This document shows, in pieces, positions 35,676 to 43,799 of a DNA stretch of 64,000 nucleotides. Each line of letters opens with the position of its first letter. Position 1 is the stretch's first letter. Where the stretch lies: contig NZ_KB235896.1 of assembly GCF_000332135.1 (NCBI RefSeq), positions 4,456,356-4,520,355 on the forward strand, in the 5' to 3' direction. The notes under the pieces were generated by a model. That model was not told the DNA's origin and did not search any database. It saw only the letters and a list, made by a program, of their open reading frames with translations. Position numbers and translations under genes: made by a program. The stretch is from Anabaena sp. PCC 7108. Its GTDB lineage: Bacteria; Cyanobacteriota; Cyanobacteriia; Cyanobacteriales; Nostocaceae.

Positions 35676-35902
35676 AACAACTCCCACCTAGCTAGTACCG
35701 CTGTCTCGGAATTAAAAATAAAAAAGCAGATCATACAAGCTTTCTAAAAGTTTTTTATGGTCAACTGTTTTCATAGGAATGCACTGGATTGTCACATCTT
35801 GTCATCAGTACAGCCATTCTCGATACTGGGGATGAATATTTTTAATGTCTTCATAAAGCCACAATTTACTCATGTAAATTAAGGAGAAACAACAAACCCC
35901 AA

Positions 35903-36002
35903 ATTACGAATTACGTTCGCGTAGCGTTTCCGTAGGAAATATTACGAATTACGTTCGCGTAGCGTTTCCGTAGGAAATATTACGAATTACGAATTACGAA
36001 TT
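35903..36002. repeat. 38-bp tandem repeat with TTCCGTAGGAA hairpin, running into the ClC stop
   Basis: Two full copies (from 35903 and 35941) and a partial third (from 35979), which decays into 7-bp ATTACGA iterations. Each copy has TTTCCGTAGGAAA (5-bp stem, 3-nt loop) and CGCGTAGCG. The last part overlaps the 3' end of the adjacent ClC gene and supplies its final codons and TAA. Confidence 0.88.
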
Positions 36003-38623
36003 ATTTCCCCTCTGACTAAAACTACTGTAATATCAACACCAGAAGCAATAGTTTCAGGAATATTACCTTGAATAGCTTGTTGTAATAATCCCTCACGGGA
36101 AGCACCTAAAACTACAACATCATAACCTTCCGTTTTCACTAAATTAATTACCTCTTCCGCAACATCATCTGCTTGTACTGATGTAGCAGTAACTGTACTG
36201 TGTAAATTACGGTGACGCATAAGTTGATGAGTAGATGCTTCTAAAACCGTCATATCTGGCTGTAATTCCGATGGTTTGAATATCTGCATGAGACGAATTT
36301 CGGGTTCATTTCCCAAAGTCACTAAAGCAGGTAATAATTTAATTGCTATCGGTGCATTTGGTCCCCCTGCCATCGGCACTAACCACCGATTAAAATGATT
36401 AGCATCAGCAATATTCCCCAATTTTACTAAGACAACATCACAGGTAGCTTGACGTATTATAGTATCAACGACCGTTCCAAAAATCCGGCCGGGGGTAGAA
36501 GTATTTCCTTTCCAACCCATGAAAATCAAATCAATATGTCGTTCCTTAATAGTTTCTAAAACGGCTTGAGCGACATCATGGGCGACTCGTATTTGTGTAT
36601 GAATGGGAATATCCCATTTTTTGGCTAAATTTTCGGCGTGTCTGAGTAAGCGGCGACTTTTGGCGGTTCTAACTCGTGTTGCAGAGGGGGAACTATGACG
36701 AGAAACGAGAATGATTTGTAAACACTCTAATTCATAATGGCGATCGCGGGCAATTGTCGCAGCCATTTTTAATAGAGTCTCTGCTGTATCTGGGTTGGCG
36801 ACTGTTACTAATAATCTACCTCTACCAATACTAGGCGATCGCGTCTGGTAAACTACATAAGAAGGTTCTGGTTGGGGACCATCAACCCTAGTTTCCCCGT
36901 TCAAATGGTCTGCTTCCGCCCGAATAATATCTGCACGGGTAATAATTCCAATCAGTCTTTGTCCATCTACCACTGGTAAACGACTGATTTGATAACGATC
37001 TAGTAAATACAAAACATCACTCAGTGTTTGCTTAGGTTTAATCGTCACCGGTTCAGGTGTCATGATTTCCCGAATCGGAGTGTGATTAGGTAAGTGACGT
37101 TCCCGCACTTTCTGTAAATCGGCTTGCGTAATAATTCCCAGTAATTTATTTTCTTCCACCACCGGAAAACCGCGATGATGAGAACGGGAAAAAGCCTGAA
37201 TTAATTCTTCTATAGTCATTTCAGCATCTAAAGTTTCCACCCGTTGCTGCATCACATTTTGGGCGGTTAACTTAGTTAATAAACCATCTGCTGGCGCATC
37301 TTTTTCAATAAAAATACCATTCCACTCTAAAAGTTTGTCATAGAGAGAACCAGGGGCTACTTTATTTGCAACTATATAGGATGTCACCGAAACAATCATT
37401 AATGGCAGTACCAAATTAAAATCTGTCGTCATTTCAAAAACGATGACAATTGATGTAATTGGTACTCTAGCAACAGCAGTAAAAAAAGCTCCCATTCCTG
37501 CCAAAGCGTAGGTAATGGGTAATCCCGTGGCAATATTGAAGGGAGCAAGCAGAATATGAGCGCAAATAGCCACTAAAGAGCCAAGAGCAGCCCCCAGCGT
37601 CAGTGCCGGTGCGAATAAACCTCCAGGAGCGCCAGAGCCATAGGCGACCAGAGTCAGGACAAACTGGGATAAAAAAGCGATCGCTGCTATCGACCAACTC
37701 ACCTCACCTGTCATAATCATATCCCGCAGCCCTGTGTTGTCCCGAAATGATAGGGGCAAAAGCGCCACAATCAAGCCAGAAACCAGTCCCGCTAAACCCA
37801 CACGCGCCGGTAAACCTAATCTGAGGGTGTGTTTATAGAAAGTCATGCTGGACAGAATCCCCCGGTTAAATAATGCCCCCAGCAGACCGGCTAAAACTCC
37901 TAAAATTACATAAAAAGGAATATCTTGGATTAAAAAGCTAGTTGGTGCAGTTGCTCCCAAATTAATATCTAAACTACGACCACCTAAGAACCGGGAAACA
38001 ACCGCACCGATAAAAGAAGCGAGGATAGCTGTCCCTAGTGTTAGGTCTGATACATCTTGCAGCAGTTCTTCCACCACAAACAACACACCCGCAATAGGTG
38101 CATTAAAAGCAGCAGCCAAACCAGCACCTGCACCCGCGGCAATTAGCTGTCGTCGATGTTCTGGAGAAGTAGGAAACCAGCGACTTAGTTGAGATGCCAA
38201 GCTTGCACCTACCTGCACTGTTGGACCTTCACGCCCTAAAGCTAGTCCAGAACCCAGTGCTAAAATACCACCAACTAACTTAATTAAAGCCACTCGTAAA
38301 TCTAGAGCAATTGGTATCCGTGCCAGTGCTACCTTGACTTGAGGAATACCACTACCAGAAGTTTCTGGTGCTACACGCTCAACCAACCAACCGGCAAGGA
38401 ATCCACAAGCTAATCCCACACTGGGTAGTAAGAACCAAGCAGGTAATAATAGTGATTTTTGTACTCTCCATCCACCTAGCCATCCTACCCCAGTTTTCAG
38501 CAGAACTGCTGCTAGTGCTGAAACTAAGCCTATTAAACAAGCTTCAAAAATTGCTAAACGACGTTCTTGCCGCAACATTTGCAGAAAGCGCCGCAGAATG
38601 GATGAATACCACATGATGCCCAA
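35987..38623 (-). CDS. ClC-type chloride channel/antiporter with CBS pair and USP-like domain (copy 1)
   Basis: 878 aa. ClC pore: GSGIPQVK, LGREGPTVQVGA with the gating Glu at about residue 132, NAPIAGVLFVVEELLQD (EE for the proton site) and GAPGGLFAP. Then two CBS domains (TAQNVMQQRVETL, then REIMTPEPVTIKPKQTLSD) and a C-terminal universal-stress-protein-like region with GWKGNTSTPGRIFGTVVD. Probably an H+/Cl- exchanger with nucleotide-sensing cytoplasmic domains. The last residues (about IIRNS) and stop come from the adjacent tandem repeat. Second of two tandem paralogues, 56 bp after copy 2. Confidence 0.93.
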   Translation of the reverse strand: MGIMWYSSILRRFLQMLRQERRLAIFEACLIGLVSALAAVLLKTGVGWLGGWRVQKSLLLPAWFLLPSVGLACGFLAGWLVERVAPETSGSGIPQVKVALARIPIALDLRVALIKLVGGILALGSGLALGREGPTVQVGASLASQLSRWFPTSPEHRRQLIAAGAGAGLAAAFNAPIAGVLFVVEELLQDVSDLTLGTAILASFIGAVVSRFLGGRSLDINLGATAPTSFLIQDIPFYVILGVLAGLLGALFNRGILSSMTFYKHTLRLGLPARVGLAGLVSGLIVALLPLSFRDNTGLRDMIMTGEVSWSIAAIAFLSQFVLTLVAYGSGAPGGLFAPALTLGAALGSLVAICAHILLAPFNIATGLPITYALAGMGAFFTAVARVPITSIVIVFEMTTDFNLVLPLMIVSVTSYIVANKVAPGSLYDKLLEWNGIFIEKDAPADGLLTKLTAQNVMQQRVETLDAEMTIEELIQAFSRSHHRGFPVVEENKLLGIITQADLQKVRERHLPNHTPIREIMTPEPVTIKPKQTLSDVLYLLDRYQISRLPVVDGQRLIGIITRADIIRAEADHLNGETRVDGPQPEPSYVVYQTRSPSIGRGRLLVTVANPDTAETLLKMAATIARDRHYELECLQIILVSRHSSPSATRVRTAKSRRLLRHAENLAKKWDIPIHTQIRVAHDVAQAVLETIKERHIDLIFMGWKGNTSTPGRIFGTVVDTIIRQATCDVVLVKLGNIADANHFNRWLVPMAGGPNAPIAIKLLPALVTLGNEPEIRLMQIFKPSELQPDMTVLEASTHQLMRHRNLHSTVTATSVQADDVAEEVINLVKTEGYDVVVLGASREGLLQQAIQGNIPETIASGVDITVVLVRGEIIRNS

Positions 38624-38679
38624 GGTGTTACCTGATCGAATATTTTTGTTATATCTTCCCTGAATGCTAACTCTTATGA

Positions 38680-41301
38680 TCAGGGATTTAAACTGCCTCT
38701 GACTAAAACTACTGTAATATCAACACCAGAAGCAATAGTTTCAGGAATATTACCTTGAATAGCTTGTTGTAATAATCCCTCACGGGAAGCACCTAAAACT
38801 ACAACATCATAACCTTCCGTTTTCACTAAATTAATTAATCCTTCAGCAACAGAATCAGCTTGTATGGGTGCAGCTACAACTGTACTGTGTAAATTCCGGT
38901 GACGCATTAATTGACGAGTGGATTCTTCTAAAACTCTCATATCTGGCTTTAATTCCGATGGTTTAAAAACTTGGGTGAGGCGAATTTCCGGATTATTTCC
39001 CAAGGTGACTAAAGCCGGTAATAATTTAATTGCTATCGGTGCATTTGGTCCTCCTGCCATTGGTACTAACCACCGATTAAAATGATTAACGTCAGCAAGA
39101 TTCCCCAATTTTACTAAGACAACATCACAAGCAGCTTGGCGAATTATAGTATCAACAACAGTACCGAAAATCCGGCCGGGGGTAGAAGTATTGCCTTTCC
39201 AACCCATGAAAATCAAATCTATGTGTCGTTCCTTAATAGTTTCTAAAACTGCTTGGGCGACATCATGGGCAACTCTAATCTGGGTATGAATAGGAATATC
39301 CCATTTTTTGGCTAAATTTTCCGCGTGTTTGAGTAAGCGGCGACTTTTGGCGGTTCTCACTCGTGTTGCCGAGGGGGAACTATGACGGGAGACGAGAATG
39401 ATTTGTAAACACTCTAATTCATAATGGCGATCGCGGGCAATTGTCGCAGCCATTTTTAATAGAGTCTCTGCTGTATCGGGATTGGCGACTGTTACTAATA
39501 ATCTACCTCTACCAACACTAGGCGATCGCGTTTGGTAAACTACATAAGATGGTTCTGGTTGGGGACCGGAAACACCAGTTTCACAATTAATATGATCTAC
39601 TTCCGCCCGAATAATATCTGCACGGGTAATAATTCCAATCAGTCTTTGTCCATCTACCACTGGTAAACGACTGATTTGATAACGGTCTAGCAAATACAGT
39701 ACATTACTCAGTGTTTGCTTAGGTGTAACCGTGACTGGTTTCGGTGTCATCATTTCCCTGAGAGGAGTATGTTTGAAAGGGTAGAGATTTTGTAAATCTG
39801 ATTGAGTAATAATTCCCACTAATTTATTGTTTTCTACCACTGGAAAACCCCGATGATGAGAACGAGAAAAGGCTTGCATAACTTCATCTATGCAAATTTC
39901 TGCATCTAGCGTTTCCACCCGTTGCTGCATCACATCTTGGGCTGTTAACTGAGTTAATATGCCTTCAATGGGAGCATCTTTTTGAATTTTGATGCCATTT
40001 AATTGTAAAAGTTTGTCATAGAGTGAACCAGGAACTACCTGATCTGCGACTAAATAGGATGTAACAGAAACAATCATTAACGGTAATACTAAATTGAAAT
40101 CTGTCGTCATTTCAAACACAATCACAATAGCAGTCATGGGAACTTTAGAAACAGCACTAAAAAATCCCCCCATTCCCGCTAAAGCGTAGGTAGTAGAAGA
40201 ACCTAAACCCAAAAGTTGAGACTCAAACACCCCTACTATATGTCCTAAACAAGAACCTAAAATTAGACTGGGTGCAAATAAGCCTCCTGGTGCGCCAGAA
40301 CCAAAAGCAATTAAGGTTAAAATAAATTGGGAAATGAAAGTAATTGCTGCTAATAACAAATTAGGTTGAGTCGCAATCATATACTCCCGCAAACCAGCAT
40401 TATCACGATAATATTCTGGGAGTAAGGACACAATTAAACCAGACATCAAGCCAGCTAAAGCCACCCGTAGCGGTAAGCTAATGTGCAATCTATTATAAGT
40501 TTTAATACTGAAAATTAAGCCCCGATTAAATAATGCCCCTAGCAAACCAGCAAGAACACCCAACAGTAAGAAAATAGGAATTTCTAACAGGGAGAACTTG
40601 CTAGAATAGTGCATTAATTCCAGGTTTAGTTGTAAACTCCCACCACCTAATAATCGGGAAATTACCCCACCAATAAAACAGGCGATAATGGCAGTTCCTA
40701 GAGTTAGACCGGATACATCTTGTAATAACTCTTCAATAATAAATAATACTCCCGCAATCGGGGCATTAAAAGCCGCAGATAAACCAGCACCAGCACCTGC
40801 GGCAATCATTTGGCGGCGATGATCTGGAGAAGTGGGAAAAGTGCGACTCATTCCCGCTGCTAAACCAGCACCCACTTGCACTGTTGGACCTTGTCTACCT
40901 AAAGTAATACCCGAACCCAAGGAAATAATTGTACTAAGAAACTTTATCCCTGCTACTCGCCAAGATAACTTGATTGGTATATTGGCAAGACTAGCTTTAA
41001 CTTGAGGAATACCACTACCTGCGGCTTCCGGTGCTAACCTTTGCACCAACCAACCAGCTAAAAACCCAAAACTCATGCCAATTAAGGGTAAAGTTAGCCA
41101 AGCTGGTAAAAATTGGGTACTATGAACGCGCCAAGTTCCCAACCATCCTGAACCCTGTTTGAGTAACACCGCTGATAAGGCTGCCACAAGACCAATAATA
41201 CAAGCTTCGGCGTTGGCGTAGCCCATAGAAGATATCGTTAAACTTCTTCTATGCTGCCACAAGTTGCGAAACCTCTGGGTTAGCATCGCCAGGGAAATCA
41301 T
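38680..41301 (-). CDS. ClC-type channel with CBS pair and USP-like domain (copy 2, Gln at gating site)
   Basis: 873 aa paralogue of the downstream gene, same domain order. GSGIPQVK, NAPIAGVLFIIEELLQD and GAPGGLFAP are intact. The gating position reads LGRQGPTVQVGAG: residue 137 is Gln (codon CAA), not Glu. In E. coli ClC-ec1 the equivalent E148Q change abolishes proton coupling and leaves a constitutively open Cl- path, so this copy may be a passive channel (inference). The C-terminal 300 residues are almost identical to copy 1 at DNA level, while the membrane part has diverged. Confidence 0.93.
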   Translation of the reverse strand: MISLAMLTQRFRNLWQHRRSLTISSMGYANAEACIIGLVAALSAVLLKQGSGWLGTWRVHSTQFLPAWLTLPLIGMSFGFLAGWLVQRLAPEAAGSGIPQVKASLANIPIKLSWRVAGIKFLSTIISLGSGITLGRQGPTVQVGAGLAAGMSRTFPTSPDHRRQMIAAGAGAGLSAAFNAPIAGVLFIIEELLQDVSGLTLGTAIIACFIGGVISRLLGGGSLQLNLELMHYSSKFSLLEIPIFLLLGVLAGLLGALFNRGLIFSIKTYNRLHISLPLRVALAGLMSGLIVSLLPEYYRDNAGLREYMIATQPNLLLAAITFISQFILTLIAFGSGAPGGLFAPSLILGSCLGHIVGVFESQLLGLGSSTTYALAGMGGFFSAVSKVPMTAIVIVFEMTTDFNLVLPLMIVSVTSYLVADQVVPGSLYDKLLQLNGIKIQKDAPIEGILTQLTAQDVMQQRVETLDAEICIDEVMQAFSRSHHRGFPVVENNKLVGIITQSDLQNLYPFKHTPLREMMTPKPVTVTPKQTLSNVLYLLDRYQISRLPVVDGQRLIGIITRADIIRAEVDHINCETGVSGPQPEPSYVVYQTRSPSVGRGRLLVTVANPDTAETLLKMAATIARDRHYELECLQIILVSRHSSPSATRVRTAKSRRLLKHAENLAKKWDIPIHTQIRVAHDVAQAVLETIKERHIDLIFMGWKGNTSTPGRIFGTVVDTIIRQAACDVVLVKLGNLADVNHFNRWLVPMAGGPNAPIAIKLLPALVTLGNNPEIRLTQVFKPSELKPDMRVLEESTRQLMRHRNLHSTVVAAPIQADSVAEGLINLVKTEGYDVVVLGASREGLLQQAIQGNIPETIASGVDITVVLVRGSLNP

Positions 41302-41336
41302 AAATTTTAAGTTTTTAATTTTTAAGTTTTAATTAT

Positions 41337-41534
41337 ATGCTGAACATACTAGCAATCCCCCCGATATTTATGTTCAAGAACATGAAAAGAAAACAAAGTA
41401 GTATATCTAGCATCCTCTTCAATTCAGCATTAAAATTAGCTGACTGCGAAGATACGTTTATGATGCTGGAAGCAGAATTTTATGAAAGAGGAAAATATTC
41501 TTCAGATTATCTACATCTGGTTTTGACAGAATAA
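41337..41534 (+). CDS. Doubtful short ORF
   Basis: 65 codons from ATG 41337 between the ClC operon and the tnpB remnant. The product is not recognised; MKRKQSSISSILFNSALKLADCED has an ordinary soluble composition. No good RBS. Listed because no other gene covers the interval; it may be spurious. Confidence 0.25.
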   Translation: MLNILAIPPIFMFKNMKRKQSSISSILFNSALKLADCEDTFMMLEAEFYERGKYSSDYLHLVLTE

Positions 41535-41587
41535 TTCTTGGCTCAAATCTTTGTCCCCAACTTAACGCCACTGTTTCTAGGTTGTCT

Positions 41588-42001
41588 TCATTTTATAGAG
41601 GTATTGCTTGATGAGATTTTTGCAGTTCCCAAATAAATGGTTCTACCCATTTTTCTAATTTCAGGAGTCCGATGATATATCCAGAGGCAATCTTTTTGAA
41701 AACGCGGATATCCTTTATGACCAGATTTTTTAGATTTACAGTGGTCACTGAGCTTTGTCGAAGTGTTGTCGTAAAACCTTGATATAGCAAACCATCCCCG
41801 CTCTGCGGCTGATTGGACAGCCATTGAATTTAATTCAGCAGTAAAAAGGAATTCCTTGCGGAGTTCGGTAGAGTATTTGTTAAGGGCAAACTTGTCAACT
41901 TTTAGATCACGTGGTGCATCCATCCAATATCTAATCGCTTTATTGCGAATAAATTGGGTAGTCCGAATATCTGCGATCGCCAAGCAGTAGTAGCGGAACA
42001 T
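41588..42001 (-). pseudogene. IS200/IS605-type tnpB (OrfB) N-terminal remnant
   Basis: The frame reads FIRNKAIRYWMDA, LNKYSTELRKEFLFTAELNS, MAVQSAAERGWFAISRFYDN and KKSGHKGYPRFQKDC, the familiar N-terminal third of cyanobacterial TnpB. Beyond about residue 115 the similarity shifts to another frame (SGYIIGLLKLEKW), then stops. The RuvC catalytic part and zinc finger are absent, as is any tnpA, so the element is dead. Confidence 0.8.
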
Positions 42002-42026
42002 TGCCCCTCGTTCCAGATACTAAAAA

Positions 42027-42146
42027 GCGATCGCCTATTTCTTTTTCTTGGTTATCACAAATATAGCGATCGCATACCGTAAAGCCTTTAACAGATAGAT
42101 AATTGAGGCGATCGCCTAAAAATCATGACTCATAGTAATAGCGATC
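42027..42146. repeat. HIP1-rich spacer with left copy of a 39-bp direct repeat
   Basis: GCGATCGC occurs at 42027, 42066 and 42108. The 39-bp stretch 42108-42146 (starts GCGATCGCCTAAAAATCATG) recurs at 43212-43250 in the same orientation with about 5 mismatches. The two copies bracket the short-chain dehydrogenase gene. Confidence 0.75.
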
Positions 42147-42364
42147 AGTGTATGACAGATCATTGTAGTGGACAAACAGCTATGATTTTGGTCGAACTCA
42201 AAAATATTTAAAGTCGCTCAATTAAGCAGTTATGCGACTTATGTTGTTGTTGGTGAAGGCGTTGACCAATCTTGTCGATGTGAGGTGAGCTGCTATTAGA
42301 CTCAAAGCCTTGTGATATTGTGAGCGAGAGACTTTAAAGAAAGATTTAGATTAGGAGAGTTTTC

Positions 42365-43114
42365 ATGAATCGTTTGCAAGGAAAGCGTACCCTCATCACT
42401 GGTGGCACGACAGGTATAGGACTTGAAACAGCCAAGCAATTTCTGGCAGAGGGTGCGCGTGTAATAGTCACTGGACGTAGCCCAGATACATTAGCTCAGG
42501 CACAGCAAGAACTGGGCAAAGAGGTAATCGTCATCAAGAGCGAGGCTGGTCAAGTCGGCGAGCAAAAGCGCTTGGCGGAGCAAATCGCTGGAATTTTTGA
42601 TCAGGTTGATGCTGTATTTCTTAACGCCGGAATCGGTATCTTTCAACCGCTTGAGGCTTGGGATGAAGCATCCTTCGATCATCAAATTGCAGTCAATCTC
42701 AAAGGACCGTATTTTCTGATCCAGAATCTGTTGCCAATTTTGGCGAATCCCGCTTCGGTCATCCTGAATACTTCAATTAATGCTCATATCGGGATGCCAA
42801 ACTCTAGCGTCTACGGTGCAAGTAAGGCTGCGATGATCTCGTTAGCAAGAACTCTGTCAGGTGAACTGGTTGAGCGAGGTATTCGGGTTAATGCCATTAG
42901 CCCAGGTCCTGTATCTACCCCAATATATGGGAAGCTGGGTGTTCCAGCCGAGAATGTTCAGCAGATGGCAGAGGCAATCCGCAATCAGATTCCGTTAAAA
43001 CGATTTGGTGAGCCGATTGAAATAGCCAAAGCAGCAGTGTTCCTTGCTTCAGATGAATCATCTTTCATGCTGGGTAGCGAGATGATTATTGATGGTGGTA
43101 TGAGTACTCTATAG
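42365..43114 (+). CDS. Short-chain dehydrogenase/reductase (classical SDR)
   Basis: 249 aa Rossmann oxidoreductase: LITGGTTGIGLE (cofactor), FLNAGIG, and the catalytic Ser/Tyr/Lys in LNTSINAHIG and SSVYGASKAAM; C-terminal SSFMLGSEMIIDGGMS. GRS after strand 2 suggests NADP preference. A strong AGGAGAG sits 5 nt before the ATG. Codon use is visibly more G/C-rich than in neighbouring genes, and the gene lies between a tnpB remnant and a ppk2 fragment, flanked by direct repeats: likely acquired. Substrate unknown. Confidence 0.92.
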   Translation: MNRLQGKRTLITGGTTGIGLETAKQFLAEGARVIVTGRSPDTLAQAQQELGKEVIVIKSEAGQVGEQKRLAEQIAGIFDQVDAVFLNAGIGIFQPLEAWDEASFDHQIAVNLKGPYFLIQNLLPILANPASVILNTSINAHIGMPNSSVYGASKAAMISLARTLSGELVERGIRVNAISPGPVSTPIYGKLGVPAENVQQMAEAIRNQIPLKRFGEPIEIAKAAVFLASDESSFMLGSEMIIDGGMSTL

Positions 43115-43118
43115 TTAC

Positions 43119-43169
43119 AACCCACATTCTGCACCCTTCCTGTTACAGTTGGGGTGCGGAATGTGGGTT
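43119..43169. repeat. Long hairpin repeat after the SDR gene
   Basis: 18-bp near-perfect stem (AACCCACATTCTGCACCC with GGGTGCGGAATGTGGGTT, one wobble) around a 15-nt loop, starting 4 bp past the stop. It resembles a dispersed cyanobacterial hairpin and can serve as the SDR terminator, though A rather than T residues follow. Confidence 0.7.
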
Positions 43170-43211
43170 AAAAAACAAACGAAATAGACAAAATAGAATC
43201 GATTGTTAAAA

Positions 43212-43250
43212 GCGATCGCCTAAAAATTACGACTCACAGGAATTGCGATC
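43212..43250. repeat. Right copy of the 39-bp HIP1-bounded direct repeat
   Basis: Begins GCGATCGCCTAAAAATTACG and ends in GCGATC; partner of 42108-42146. Both copies start and end with HIP1 sequence. Confidence 0.7.
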
Positions 43251-43274
43251 GCTAAAATCAACCAATTCTCATCC

Positions 43275-43652
43275 TTATTTCTGGCTTTCCAGAATTTCCT
43301 TCCCATTTAAAAGTTCCTGATCTTGTTCTTCGCTGACCTTAGGATACTTGAGATTCAGTTCCTGTAGCTGAGTGTAAATAATGCCCGCCACAACCAGACG
43401 AGTAAACCATTTGTGATCGGCGGGGATAATGTACCAAGGAGCATATTTTGTATTCGTGTGATTGAACATATCCTCATAGACACTTATATAGTCATCCCAA
43501 AATCTGCGCTCGTTCGCATCATTCACAGAAAATTTCCAATTCTTTTCAGGGCGATTAATCCGTTCTAAAAAACGTTTTTTCTGCTCCTCTTTAGATACAT
43601 TGAGGAAAAACTTAAGGATGACCGTCCCGTTATTAACTAAGTACCTGAGCAA
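43275..43652 (-). pseudogene. C-terminal fragment of polyphosphate kinase 2 (PPK2)
   Basis: The frame encodes YLVNNGTVILKFFLNVSKEEQKKRF, NWKFSVNDANERRFWDDYI, YAPWYIIPADHKWFTRLVVA and PKV, the C-terminal 110 residues of a class I PPK2. The Walker A/B region needed for catalysis is missing, and the frame begins inside a MITE-like inverted repeat with only a TTG available. It is a 5'-truncated remnant. Confidence 0.85.
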
Positions 43653-43766
43653 AATTAATTGAATATTTTCGGAACAAATAAAAATCCCTATAGTGCTTAT
43701 CTGTTCCCTGTTAAGAGTTCCCTGTTCCCTCTCCTAAATGTACAATTAATTTTGCTTGGGTACTTA
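43638..43766. mobile_element. 129-bp MITE-like element at the broken ppk2 5' end
   Basis: 24-bp terminal inverted repeats (43638-43661 and 43743-43766; 22 of 24 match), outer ends TAAGTACC/GGTACTTA and inner part CAAAATTAATTG. The interior holds GTTCCCTGTTAAGAGTTCCC, a direct duplication of GTTCCCTGTT-type text. No ORF. One end coincides with the point where ppk2 coding similarity stops. Confidence 0.75.
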
Positions 43767-43799
43767 CCTTTAGCTTTCGACTTTTTGAGGTGATCAGCA

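Noticed and set aside
41593-41790. Separate small gene overlapping the tnpB remnant
   Set aside because: Its readable part (SGYIIGLLKLEKW) looks like a frameshifted continuation of the decayed tnpB, not a gene.
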